A stretch of 54,301 nucleotides of DNA from an uncultured Akkermansia sp. (GTDB lineage Bacteria > Verrucomicrobiota > Verrucomicrobiia > Verrucomicrobiales > Akkermansiaceae), in the NCBI GenBank assembly GCA_949296365.1, contig CASFPZ010000012.1, positions 1 through 54,301 of the forward strand. Direction: 5' to 3'. Positions 45,306 through 54,204 of the stretch are shown here, in pieces (the first letter of the stretch is position 1; the number at the start of each line of letters is the position of its first letter). A model generated the notes under the pieces. That model worked only from the letters and a program-made list of their open reading frames with translations, had not been told where the DNA came from and did no database searches. A program made the translations under genes and the position numbers.

Positions 45306-46382
45306 ATGGATTTATCCGAGTTACGTAAAAGCATTGACGATATAGATGCACAAATTGTTGAGTTATTGAAAAAGCGGTATGCATGTGTCCATGAAATTGG
45401 CAAGTTTAAGAAGGCGTCGAATTTACCCATTGTCATTCCTGAACGGGAGTCAGCAGTAAAAAAGAAGTTGGAAGAGCTCAACCGAGGGGTCCTTCCCAAG
45501 CAAGCTCTGTTTGCCATTTACCGGGAAATTATTTCGTGTGCTTTGTTTTTAGAAGGTAACGTGCGCGTTGCGTACTTAGGCCCCCCTGGAACTTGGAGCA
45601 ATCAGGCTGCCATCAAACAATTTGGACACAGTGTTTCTTTTTTACCTGTCGATAATTTTTCAGACATATTTGAGGCAGTTGAACGTGGCAAGGCGGACTA
45701 CGGTGTTGTACCTGTTGAAAACTCAACAGAAGGCGCAATTACCGCAGCTATGGACCTCTTCCTTCATTCGCCTTTGAAAATTTGTTCACAAATTCATTTG
45801 CGTATTCGCAATGGTTTGATGGCAGCTATCCCGCGGGATCAAATTACTCAAATTTATTCCCATCCACAGATTTTAGGACAGTCGCGCAATTGGCTTTTGA
45901 AGAATTTCCCCAAAGCAACGCTTCATGAAACAGCTTCGTCAACTAAAGCAGCAGAATTTGCGTACGCTCACGCCTCTGAAGGAGCTGCTGCATTAGCTAG
46001 CCCATTGTGCGCCGAACTTTTCAACCTCAAACTACTTGAGGAAGACATTCAGGACCAGACAAACAATACTACTCGTTTTGCAATTATTGGCAGCCAAGAC
46101 ACGAAGCCTACTGGCAACGATCGTACTTCCCTGCTCTTCCTCGTGCGTCATCAGCCTGGAACTCTTGCTCGTGTCATCGATATCTTCCGCAATTATCATA
46201 TTGATCTGACGCGCATCGAATCGCGTCCTCTCAAAATGGTCAACTGGGAATATGTCTTCTACATCGATCTCAATGGTCATGCCTCAGAGGATCCGTTGCG
46301 CTCTGCCCTTAGAGAGGCTGAGTCCAATTGTACCATGCTCAAAGTATTAGGCAGTTATCCAAACGTCGAAGAACCAGTCTGA
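45306..46382 (+). CDS. pheA: Bifunctional chorismate mutase / prephenate dehydratase (P-protein)
   Basis: A 358-residue enzyme of phenylalanine synthesis. Residues 1-85 are an AroQ chorismate mutase (LRKSIDDIDAQIVELLKKR with the catalytic Arg and Lys). Residues 92-270 are prephenate dehydratase (VAYLGPPGTWSNQAA, VPVENSTEGAI, and the catalytic TRF motif in NNTTRFAIIG). Residues about 283-355 are an ACT regulatory domain (RTSLLFLVRHQPGTLARVIDIF, then the ESRP motif) for feedback by phenylalanine. Domain order and length are typical. It stands alone with a long leader. Confidence 0.97.
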   Translation: MDLSELRKSIDDIDAQIVELLKKRYACVHEIGKFKKASNLPIVIPERESAVKKKLEELNRGVLPKQALFAIYREIISCALFLEGNVRVAYLGPPGTWSNQAAIKQFGHSVSFLPVDNFSDIFEAVERGKADYGVVPVENSTEGAITAAMDLFLHSPLKICSQIHLRIRNGLMAAIPRDQITQIYSHPQILGQSRNWLLKNFPKATLHETASSTKAAEFAYAHASEGAAALASPLCAELFNLKLLEEDIQDQTNNTTRFAIIGSQDTKPTGNDRTSLLFLVRHQPGTLARVIDIFRNYHIDLTRIESRPLKMVNWEYVFYIDLNGHASEDPLRSALREAESNCTMLKVLGSYPNVEEPV

Positions 46383-46525
46383 TATGTTCTTCTGTTCGTA
46401 ATTTTGGTTTCTTTGTTCGTTGAGGTCATCCATATCGTTTCTTGGATTTATTGATTTGATGGCTTTCAAAAAGCGTTATTTATAGCTATTGGTATTTTTT
46501 ACCAAAAATCGATACTATTCGTCGA

Positions 46526-46553
46526 AGGTAATAGAATGTGGGTCCTATTACCT
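46526..46553. promoter_or_regulatory. Inverted repeat upstream of the lar operon
   Basis: A perfect 9-bp inverted repeat, AGGTAATAG (46526-46534) and CTATTACCT (46545-46553), 10-base loop, about 100 bp before the larC start and outside any gene. Operator-like symmetry; there is no T-run, so it is not a terminator. A second small hairpin (TTGGTA/TACCAA, 46489-46505) precedes it. Confidence 0.45.
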
Positions 46554-46654
46554 AGGAATGATTATCGTATGATTTTTTATTATGACGAAGGAAGAGAACG
46601 AGGAAACTTTCTTTGCTCTTGAGTTATGGAGCAACAAGTTTTTACTGTTTTTCT

Positions 46655-47980
46655 GTGAGTCTTGTATTGCATTACGATTGTCGGGCTGGAATTAGTGGAG
46701 ATATGAACCTGGCTGCCTTAGTCAACCTGGGAGTACCAGCGGATTACCTCATGGATGAACTGAGTAAACTTCCTGTGAATGGATATAAAATATCGATTGA
46801 TCAGGCATCTAAAAATGGAATTGTGGGAACTCAGGTTAATGTGATGTTAGAGGACGAGACGGGACATTTCCATGCTGACGACGGTATGTGCAATTTTACT
46901 CACGACCTCCATCATGGTGGTCACCATCACGAGGAAGTGGTTGACGAGTTACATTTGCATCTTCACCATGGCGAAGGAGAACAACAACATCATCATGAGC
47001 ATCGATCCTTTCGAGATATCGAGCAGATGTTGTTGTCTAGTGAGTTGAAACCCAACGTTGTCCAAATAGCTCTTTCTGTTTTTAGAAAACTAGCCGAAGC
47101 CGAGGGAGAAGTTCATGGACGTCAACCGGAAGAAGTCCATTTTCACGAAGTCGGTGCAATTGATTCTATTGTCGATATAGTAGGAGCTGCAATTTGTCTC
47201 GACTACCTCAAACCTGATCAGATTACGTCGACTGCTGTTGAATTGGGCTCTGGGACAGTACGTTGCCAACACGGAGTTATGACAATTCCTGCACCTGCCA
47301 CAGCTATTTTAGCACAGGATTTTCCGTCGTCTTTAGGAGGAACCGACCATGAGGCGACAACGCCGACGGGGGCAGCTCTCATTGCTACCTTAGTAAGTCA
47401 ATTTTCCCCACACCTCCAAGGGGATTGCCTTCGCACAGGGATTGGCATTGGGCATAGGGATTCGACGGTATTGCCCAATATTCTTCGCGTTTTCCTCTAC
47501 GAAACAGACGACGAAGCCGTTCCTGATTTCAATATTCAAGATGCTGTTGAAGTTCATGCCAACATTGACGACATGACGCCAGAACACCTTTCATTTCTTC
47601 AAGAACGTCTTCTGGAGGTGGGCGCTGACGACGCTTGGCAGGAACCTATCGTCATGAAAAAAGGACGTCTAGCAACTAAAGTTTGTGCGTTAACCTCCCC
47701 CCAACGATTGTCTGCCGTTCAGAAAACCTTTTTCAAATATAGTTCTACTTTGGGATTGCGCATTTACCCCGTTTGCAAATACATATTGCCTCGCGACATC
47801 TACGAGGTAGAAACGCCGTGGGGATTAGTTCATGTCAAGGAAACTGTGTTGTCAGATGGTACGGTTCGGGTCAAACCAGAGTTTGACGAATGCCGAGCAA
47901 TTGCTCAGACTTACGAAATTCCCCTGGATGAAGTGATTACAGTCGTTACATCGCTCGTTCAAATACCAACAGAAGATTGA
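46655..47980 (+). CDS. larC: Nickel-pincer cofactor biosynthesis protein LarC
   Basis: About 441 residues. LarC inserts nickel into the pincer nucleotide made by LarB and LarE, using CTP. The start is taken as GTG 46655 (MSLVLHYDCRAGISGDM) because the family begins just before DCxxGISGDM; the frame is open to TTG 46613. Conserved parts include EVHFHEVGAIDSIVDIVG, TVRCQHGVMTIPAPATAIL, TPTGAALIATL and, in the LarC2 half, EVHANIDDMTPEHLSFLQE and DAWQEPIVMKKGR. A histidine-rich segment (about residues 72-115, many HH and HHH) probably binds nickel. It is a continuous frame, unlike the larC1/larC2 frameshift arrangement known in Lactiplantibacillus. Confidence 0.93.
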   Translation: MSLVLHYDCRAGISGDMNLAALVNLGVPADYLMDELSKLPVNGYKISIDQASKNGIVGTQVNVMLEDETGHFHADDGMCNFTHDLHHGGHHHEEVVDELHLHLHHGEGEQQHHHEHRSFRDIEQMLLSSELKPNVVQIALSVFRKLAEAEGEVHGRQPEEVHFHEVGAIDSIVDIVGAAICLDYLKPDQITSTAVELGSGTVRCQHGVMTIPAPATAILAQDFPSSLGGTDHEATTPTGAALIATLVSQFSPHLQGDCLRTGIGIGHRDSTVLPNILRVFLYETDDEAVPDFNIQDAVEVHANIDDMTPEHLSFLQERLLEVGADDAWQEPIVMKKGRLATKVCALTSPQRLSAVQKTFFKYSSTLGLRIYPVCKYILPRDIYEVETPWGLVHVKETVLSDGTVRVKPEFDECRAIAQTYEIPLDEVITVVTSLVQIPTED

Positions 47981-48005
47981 TTTTACCCACTCCTTGTTTA
48001 CCTTC

Positions 48006-48857
48006 ATGCCCGACAGCCATTCCCAAGACCCGGAATTTGCTTTAACTAGTTTGCTCGGAAGCTGGGGACAAGTAGCCGTAGCCCTGTCGGGTGGGGTCGA
48101 TAGTTCCATATTGTTGGCTTTTGCAAGTTCTACACTAGGATCTGATCAATGTTTGGCGCTTACTGTCAATACTCCTTACATGATTAAAGAAGAAATTGAC
48201 GACGCCGTTCAACTGTGCGCCTCGCTTGGCGTACGACATATCGTCCTTGACGAACCTTTCCCAAACGATCTGGCAAATAATCCACCTGATCGTTGCTACC
48301 TTTGTAAAACGCGACTCTTTGCCGCATTAGTACAACGAGCTAGAGAAAACGGATTCGAACACCTGATTGATGGAACTAATGCTGACGATCCTCGCGAGGA
48401 TCGTCCAGGCATGCGAGCTCTCGGCGAATGGAACATAGCTAGCCCATTTCGAGAAACAGGGTTTGGCAAAGAAGCTATCCGAGCTTTGGGCCGACGATTG
48501 GGGTTGGCGACTACGCTGACTGACAAACCTTCATGTACCTGTTTGCTCACTCGTCTTGAGCATAATCGGCCTGTTTTACAGGAAACTCTCAAGCGCGTTG
48601 GCCTGGGCGAACAATTTCTCCATCATGCCGGTTTCTATCTCTGCAGAGTTCGCGTTCATGGTTCTCTTGCTCGCATTGAACTTCCCCGCAGCGATTGGTC
48701 GACATTTTTCCTCCATAATATGCCAGATCTCGTCGTCGACTACTTTCGCCAAATCGGGTTTTCATCGGTTTCACTCGATTTAGCAGGTTACGCTTCCGGC
48801 AACATGACAATTCACCATTACCATGACCAGCGACGAACAAATTCTCCAGGAATTTAA
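48006..48857 (+). CDS. larE: Pyridinium bis-thiocarboxylate sulfur transferase LarE
   Basis: About 283 residues from ATG 48006. LarE activates the pincer precursor with ATP and donates sulfur. The PP-loop SGGVDSSILLAF is at about 32-43. RCYLCKTRLFAAL and GTNADDPREDRPGMRAL are family blocks, and KPSCTCLLTRLEHNRP carries the cysteine region, with two cysteines one residue apart. This could indicate either a sacrificial-Cys or a cluster-type enzyme. It lies 25 bp after larC and overlaps larB by 35 bp, so the three are one operon. Confidence 0.93.
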   Translation: MPDSHSQDPEFALTSLLGSWGQVAVALSGGVDSSILLAFASSTLGSDQCLALTVNTPYMIKEEIDDAVQLCASLGVRHIVLDEPFPNDLANNPPDRCYLCKTRLFAALVQRARENGFEHLIDGTNADDPREDRPGMRALGEWNIASPFRETGFGKEAIRALGRRLGLATTLTDKPSCTCLLTRLEHNRPVLQETLKRVGLGEQFLHHAGFYLCRVRVHGSLARIELPRSDWSTFFLHNMPDLVVDYFRQIGFSSVSLDLAGYASGNMTIHHYHDQRRTNSPGI

Positions 48858-49599
48858 AGACGGTAAGCTCAATACCAATGAAACACTGGAACGCCTTCGT
48901 ACTAATCAGTTGATTAATTTAGGCCATTCGCGCATCGATTTGGCTCGAAAAGGCCGTACTGGCGTTTCAGAAGTCATTTATGGGGAAAACAAAACTCCTG
49001 ATCAAATCGTTGAAATTACCCAAAACCTTTCTAATTCAGGCCATAACGTCTTGGCTACACGTCTGAAACCGGAAGGAATGGCTGCATTCCAAACCGCATT
49101 CTCCAATGCCCAGTGTTCTTCTATAGCGCGTTTGGGCATGCTTATAACGGTACCAATTGAGCATACCGATTCTTTTATTGGTATCGTCAGCGCGGGTACT
49201 TCAGATATGTTTGTCGCCGAAGAAGCAGCGCTCACTGCCGAATTCCTTGGTAGCCGTGTCAAACGCTTCTACGATTGCGGAGTTGCGGGTCTTCACCGTC
49301 TTTTTGATGAACTGGAGCATATTCGCCAAGCAAAGGTTCTCATTGCTATTGCTGGCATGGAAGGCGCCTTACCCACTGTTTTAGGCGGTCTTGTCCATAT
49401 CCCAATTATTGCAGTTCCTACAAGTGTTGGCTATGGTACTGGTATGAACGGTTTTGCGGCTCTGCTTTCGATGCTCAATTCATGCGCTAATGGCGTGAGT
49501 GTCGTCAATATCGACAATGGTTTTGGTGCTGCTTACAATGCTCATCTCATTAATACAATCGCTTCCCAGAAACAACAGAAAATAAATAATTGCTATTGA
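48823..49599 (+). CDS. larB: Pyridinium-3,5-biscarboxylic acid mononucleotide synthase LarB
   Basis: A 258-residue LarB that carboxylates nicotinic acid adenine dinucleotide, the first step of nickel-pincer cofactor synthesis. Residues 25-100 have the N-terminal block with DLARKGRTGVSEVIYGENKTPDQI. The C-terminal PurE-like part carries VSAGTSDMFVAEEAA, YDCGVAGLHRLF, GMEGALPTVLGGLVHIPIIAVPTSVGYG and VVNIDNGFGAAY. Complete length. It closes a larC-larE-larB operon. The cofactor is used by lactate racemase LarA and a wider LarA superfamily; no larA-like gene is in the window. Confidence 0.95.
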   Translation: MTSDEQILQEFKDGKLNTNETLERLRTNQLINLGHSRIDLARKGRTGVSEVIYGENKTPDQIVEITQNLSNSGHNVLATRLKPEGMAAFQTAFSNAQCSSIARLGMLITVPIEHTDSFIGIVSAGTSDMFVAEEAALTAEFLGSRVKRFYDCGVAGLHRLFDELEHIRQAKVLIAIAGMEGALPTVLGGLVHIPIIAVPTSVGYGTGMNGFAALLSMLNSCANGVSVVNIDNGFGAAYNAHLINTIASQKQQKINNCY

Positions 49600-49701
49600 T
49601 TCCATCTCCTCATATAACCACAGTAAAATCTTCGTTATGTCGAGATACCATAATTTTCGTCATTGATGTCTTCCCATGTTGTCGTCATACTCTAAATAAA
49701 T

Positions 49702-50586
49702 ATGATAAAGTTGAGAATACCTCTGATTTTAGGTGTTACGTGGTGTGTTTGCACAATCTGTTGCGGTGCGACAACTGCTGCTAAGGATAAAATTCCGCTT
49801 CCTAAAAATCTTCCAGTACCTGATGAAATCCCCATTCCTGACGACAAAAAATTAGCTGAATCAATGGAAGATGTCATGGATCTCATTCAGTCGGGGGCCG
49901 ATATTAACGCCTTGGATCCAGACGGGGCTACTCCGTTAATCAAGGCTTGCCAGGAAGGATTTACGGAAGTTATTCAAGCCTTGGTGAATTCTGGTGCAAA
50001 TCTTAATATGGCAGACAAACAAGGCAATACCCCCATGATGGTTGCAGCTCGAGAGGGTAAGCTCGATGTCATCCAAACATTGCTCAATGCCGGTGGAAAC
50101 GTCCAGGGGAAAAACAAAGCTGGCGACTCTGCCCTTACCCAGGCTTGTCAAGCTGGTCATATTGATGTTGCACGCCTGTTGCTAACGCATGGAGCTAGTA
50201 TCGATGGCAACGGTTCATCTCCACTGGCGGCAGCGGCAGGCGGCGGACATATGGATATCGTTCGTCTCTTGCTCACCTCAGGAGCGAATGTTGAAGGAAA
50301 GGATGCAGCGGGTAATACTCCGTTGATGCAAGCAGCAGGTTCTGGTAATTTAAGCATCCTCCAGCTATTGTTGACTTACGGGGCCGATGTCAAAACTCGT
50401 AACAAGGAAGGTCAAACTCCGTTAATGAAAGCCGTAACCTTCGATGATCAAGAACTTATTCTTACTCTTGTTAATGCTGGTTGTAACCCTAAAGAAAAAG
50501 ATAAATCGGGGCGAACAGCTCTTGATTATGCCCAAAAAAACGAAAATCGCAATATTGTCAATCTGTTACGAGATTGGTTCAAATAA
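49702..50586 (+). CDS. Exported ankyrin-repeat protein
   Basis: A 294-residue protein with an N-terminal signal sequence (LRIPLILGVTWCVCTICCG). A proline-rich spacer follows (IPLPKNLPVPDEIPIPDD), then about seven ankyrin repeats of 32-33 residues from about residue 52 to the end (for example GATPLIKACQEGFTEVIQAL, GNTPMMVAAREGKLDVIQTL). The third or fourth repeat is slightly shortened (SIDGNGSSPLAAAAGGG). Ankyrin repeats mediate protein binding; the protein is likely periplasmic. No partner is indicated by position. Confidence 0.88.
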   Translation: MIKLRIPLILGVTWCVCTICCGATTAAKDKIPLPKNLPVPDEIPIPDDKKLAESMEDVMDLIQSGADINALDPDGATPLIKACQEGFTEVIQALVNSGANLNMADKQGNTPMMVAAREGKLDVIQTLLNAGGNVQGKNKAGDSALTQACQAGHIDVARLLLTHGASIDGNGSSPLAAAAGGGHMDIVRLLLTSGANVEGKDAAGNTPLMQAAGSGNLSILQLLLTYGADVKTRNKEGQTPLMKAVTFDDQELILTLVNAGCNPKEKDKSGRTALDYAQKNENRNIVNLLRDWFK

Positions 50587-50691
50587 ATTATCATTTCTTG
50601 GGAGTGAGGAAATTAAGAGGGCGTAGCAACAAATTTAGATCGTTACTCATCAATAGCGTTTCCGATTCACCAAACTCGATTTACTAACAAT

Positions 50692-52593
50692 TTACGGGGT
50701 AATATTGGACGTTTTGCAGTCGGCAGGGTCTTGAGAAAGAGAACCTCCCATGTTGTAGCGTTGATTGTTGGGAAGGCCGTGTTTTCCTGTACCTTGTTGC
50801 ATCAAGATCTTGAGTTCGGGCAAATGATTTTGATAGATTTGTCTAGGAGTGGCATTGTGTGTTTTGCATAGACTAGCGGCCATGCCAACAACTTCACCCA
50901 GCATGCCTGTCGTCCTCATGACCCGGGTTGTTCCTAAAGCTACGTGAGTGACGCTAATATGACGCCCAGCCATGAACAGATTGTCAATATCTTTCGAATA
51001 TAAACAACGATAGGGAATCGGATAAAAGTGAATTACAATATGTTTGGCTACTGAACGAAAAGCAGAAAACGGGAAATTTTTATGATTTTGAGGCATTGGG
51101 TAATGCAAATCGATGCTCCAAGAACTAGCAGCTGTGGCGTCTGGATAAATGACGCGGTTACGCAAATCGTTTTCCGTCAATACTAGGTCGCCTTTTAGGC
51201 GTCTTGACTCGCGCTTGCCAGCAAGAAACGACACCCATTCCAATTCCCGATTGGCAAAACGTTCGCGCTGAGTCCACTCGTTTTTGAGAAATGACCAATT
51301 GGAGTAAACAACTAACAAACCATAGTCTCGAATGATCTCGGCATCCTGAATCTGATCGAGATTCATGCCGGTTTCCCAATCCCATTCTCCCATAGTTACT
51401 TTTTCAGCATTGGACTCGTTGATCTTCAAGCCATAGGTGAATTGAGGAAATGAGATGGGGCGTTTTCTATCGACAGAATACCATTGAATTGACGCTCCCA
51501 TGGTCATTGCATCTGCTTGTGCAGGAGCTGTCGGTTCGTTGTACTCGGATCGCGTTTCGCGGCCCATCATCCACGACGCTCCAGCAAGAAAACCAACAGT
51601 TCCATCGCCTGTGCAATCAGCAAACAAGGGTGCCTGAAAACGCACGCGTTTTCCTGACTCAATTTGCTGAGCAGTTATGGAAACAATACGATTCCCCTGC
51701 TTCTCAACTTGATTGACACGGAAAGAAGAAAATAACGTAATATTTTTCTCTGCATCAATCCATTGTTGTTTTTTAGCATCTTCATAAAATTCGGCTGGTT
51801 GCGCATTGCCTGATCGTGTTGGACCAAATTCTTTAATTAAATTACCCAGTTGTGGGTAAGGTCCGATTGCTATGCGTCCTCCGAGATGTACTCGAATTTC
51901 CGAACTATTGTTGCCACCAAGTACGGGACGATCATTAATTAACGCTGTCTTCAATCCTAAACGAGCAGCTGATACTGCGGCACACATGCCAGCAATTCCG
52001 CCACCTGCTACGACAAAATCAAATTCTTCGGTTGTAGGTTCTGCTTGAATGGTTCCGTGTGCAATGCGCCATTCCCTGAGTTGATCAGGTTGATTAGGCG
52101 GGATATCTCCTGGGGCGTCTGTTAAGTAAATAGCGTCGCAACGTCCATCGAATCCAGTTAAATCCTGCAATGCCAAATCAATGGGGCCAGGAGACTCAAT
52201 GTTGATCTCGCCAACTTTTTGCCACATCCACTTTTTGCCACTTCCCCCTAAAGATTTTCCTACGATTTGCCCATTGACAGAAAGAGTAAAACGCCCCGGT
52301 CCTTCTCCATCGTGCCACGGAGCTGTCCAATTGTAGGTTCGCACATAAATTTCATAGCAACCAGGCCGATCAATGGCTATCTGAGTTTGTGCGGTTCCCA
52401 CCGCATGTCCCATTCCATGAGCCAATAAATAACTCGATCCCATGGTGTCCATAAATTGTTGATCAACAACCCATTGCCCCTTATTCGCAAAACTTTCCGC
52501 CTCTACTAAAATACCTCCGTGCGCAGAACTAACACTCATGCTACTAGCACACAAAGCGACTAGACAACGTATCATTTGTTGAAAGCGAACCAT
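50692..52593 (-). CDS. Exported FAD-dependent oxidoreductase with N-terminal carbohydrate-binding-like domain
   Basis: A 633-residue protein with a signal peptide (about 1-26). The N-terminal beta-rich domain (28-175, ILVEAESFANKGQWVVDQQF and similar) resembles modules found on glycan-active proteins. An FAD domain of the FAD_oxidored (PF12831) type follows: dinucleotide fold FDFVVAGGGIAGMCAAVSAA (about 195-214), LGGNNSSEIRV, FADCTGDGTVGFLAG, and a C-terminal MAGRHISVTHVALGTTRVM with TTGMLGEVVGMAA. Proteins like this are common next to glycosidases and sulfatases in Planctomycetes and Verrucomicrobia; substrate unknown. It is 57 bp downstream of the GH29 gene on the same strand, so co-transcription is likely. 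Confidence 0.88.
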   Translation of the reverse strand: MVRFQQMIRCLVALCASSMSVSSAHGGILVEAESFANKGQWVVDQQFMDTMGSSYLLAHGMGHAVGTAQTQIAIDRPGCYEIYVRTYNWTAPWHDGEGPGRFTLSVNGQIVGKSLGGSGKKWMWQKVGEINIESPGPIDLALQDLTGFDGRCDAIYLTDAPGDIPPNQPDQLREWRIAHGTIQAEPTTEEFDFVVAGGGIAGMCAAVSAARLGLKTALINDRPVLGGNNSSEIRVHLGGRIAIGPYPQLGNLIKEFGPTRSGNAQPAEFYEDAKKQQWIDAEKNITLFSSFRVNQVEKQGNRIVSITAQQIESGKRVRFQAPLFADCTGDGTVGFLAGASWMMGRETRSEYNEPTAPAQADAMTMGASIQWYSVDRKRPISFPQFTYGLKINESNAEKVTMGEWDWETGMNLDQIQDAEIIRDYGLLVVYSNWSFLKNEWTQRERFANRELEWVSFLAGKRESRRLKGDLVLTENDLRNRVIYPDATAASSWSIDLHYPMPQNHKNFPFSAFRSVAKHIVIHFYPIPYRCLYSKDIDNLFMAGRHISVTHVALGTTRVMRTTGMLGEVVGMAASLCKTHNATPRQIYQNHLPELKILMQQGTGKHGLPNNQRYNMGGSLSQDPADCKTSNITP

Positions 52594-52650
52594 AATAACA
52601 GCGGGAACCTTATCTCTTATGATTATTGTTGAATCAAGTTTAAATCAAAA

Positions 52651-53931
52651 CTACCGAGCTGTTTTAAAGGTTTCATGAGAGTCAAGGACTTCTCCATGTG
52701 TCAAACGCTTTTGTTTCCAGTTTTTTTCGTTAAGTTGAGGATATCCTTTGTCTTGGATCATTTGTCCGAGACGAGTAAATTCACGTTGTACATCCTCTGG
52801 TATCGAACCATCGAGTTTGGGACCAAAGTTGAGGAGAAGATTGGCATTGTTGTTGGCTGCTTTCTCTAACATTTGATAAAGCTTTTCGGCTGGAAGGCAG
52901 TGTGTTTTTTCTGACTGCCATCCCCAAGTACCCTGAGAAGTTACGGCAATTTCAGCTTTTTTGAAGCGGTTTTTCATCCAGGTTTCGTCAGCCAACTGGC
53001 GAATTCGGCGCGATTGTTCATTGTGGGTTCCATAATGCATGGCAACGGAGGCCAATTCTCGTTCTCCGACCAAGATGTCTTCTGTACCAGTAATGCCCGT
53101 TTTGAAAAAAATTAACAGCTCTGGATTTAATTCGCGAATGAACTGGTAAAAATCTTCCATCTTAAACAACTTGGGATTAGCTAAGACGCCTCCGATAGGA
53201 TCAAACCAAAATCCTGCAATTTTATAGTTGTTATTGAGTTCAGCCATTTGATCTTTGCAAAACTGGCGATACCGTTCGAAGTCCTGTTCGTTCCACTTCG
53301 CTGCCGATTTATTGGCCTCAGGCGTGTTGGGTCGCGCGTTGATATATTGTTTACGAGTCATGAAATCCGGATGCGTCCAATCTAACCCTAGCGAATAATA
53401 AAGAAACAACGGTATGTCGGCTTTTTCGCAGGCTTTGCTCAATTCTCCAACAATGTCTCTCTTCATGGGATAATTAACACTGTTGAAATTAGAATATTTC
53501 GTATCCCAAAAACAAAAACTGTCGTGATGTTTGGCGACAAAAGTAATGTAACGCATGCCGGATTTCTTGGCTAATGAAACAATGGCTTGAGCATCAAACT
53601 TGTCGCCCTTACACTGACGGACGAGTTTTTTATAATCCTTGAATGGTATATTCTGGGCATACATCCTCCATAAAGACCCGGGATCCCATGGCTGCCAATG
53701 AATAAACATGCCTAAACGTGCGTCAGCATATCTTTGTAATGCTCGTTGATGAATTTGAGCTTCTTGAGGAGAGGCAAACAGTTCCGGCGCTTCTGCCCGA
53801 ACTAAGGGTTGATTTTGATCCTGGCCCATGGCCAACAACCCAAGCAGGTTGAAAAGCAAACCACATTTGAGCATGCTCAATATTGTAAAGGATAACCGAG
53901 ACTTCACGAAATTAATTCTAGCGAAAATCAT
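52651..53931 (-). CDS. GH29 alpha-L-fucosidase
   Basis: A 426-residue exported glycosidase (407 if it starts at the internal Met at 53874, which directly precedes the hydrophobic signal segment MLKCGLLFNLLGLLAMGQ; neither has a clear ribosome site). GH29 features: RLGMFIHWQPWDPGSLW, the GMRYITFVAKHHDSFCFWDT block, LFLYYSLGLDWTHPD, nucleophile Asp in KIAGFWFDPIGG, and a C-terminal NNANLLLNFGPKLDGSIPEDV. The general acid/base cannot be placed by eye. The family removes terminal fucose from mucin, milk and plant glycans. First gene of a two-gene unit with the FAD oxidoreductase. Confidence 0.93.
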   Translation of the reverse strand: MIFARINFVKSRLSFTILSMLKCGLLFNLLGLLAMGQDQNQPLVRAEAPELFASPQEAQIHQRALQRYADARLGMFIHWQPWDPGSLWRMYAQNIPFKDYKKLVRQCKGDKFDAQAIVSLAKKSGMRYITFVAKHHDSFCFWDTKYSNFNSVNYPMKRDIVGELSKACEKADIPLFLYYSLGLDWTHPDFMTRKQYINARPNTPEANKSAAKWNEQDFERYRQFCKDQMAELNNNYKIAGFWFDPIGGVLANPKLFKMEDFYQFIRELNPELLIFFKTGITGTEDILVGERELASVAMHYGTHNEQSRRIRQLADETWMKNRFKKAEIAVTSQGTWGWQSEKTHCLPAEKLYQMLEKAANNNANLLLNFGPKLDGSIPEDVQREFTRLGQMIQDKGYPQLNEKNWKQKRLTHGEVLDSHETFKTAR

Positions 53932-54139
53932 GTTTAGTTCAAGTTTACTTCGCGTTTATAAAAAAGTTTTCCCAATTTATCAGACAATGTGAAATAGTAG
54001 TTTCTAGCAGTGAAAAGTAGTCATTAACGTATCAAGATTACTACGCATCTTGAAATCGCTCTTTGTAAGAGAACACACTTCAATTTTTAGTATCGTTAGT
54101 TATAGATTGAATTAGGCAAATACTTCTAGACAATAGAAC

Positions 54140-54170
54140 AAGGCCGTTCCGATTGATTCGAAACGGCCTT
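54140..54170 (-). terminator. Terminator after the outer-membrane protein gene
   Basis: A 9-bp perfect stem (AAGGCCGTT at 54140-54148 with AACGGCCTT at 54162-54170), 35 bp beyond the stop of the partial minus-strand gene. The downstream T-run is poor. Confidence 0.6.
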
Positions 54171-54204
54171 GTCGTGTTTCTGCTGTAGTGTAGGAGCTTA
54201 CGCC

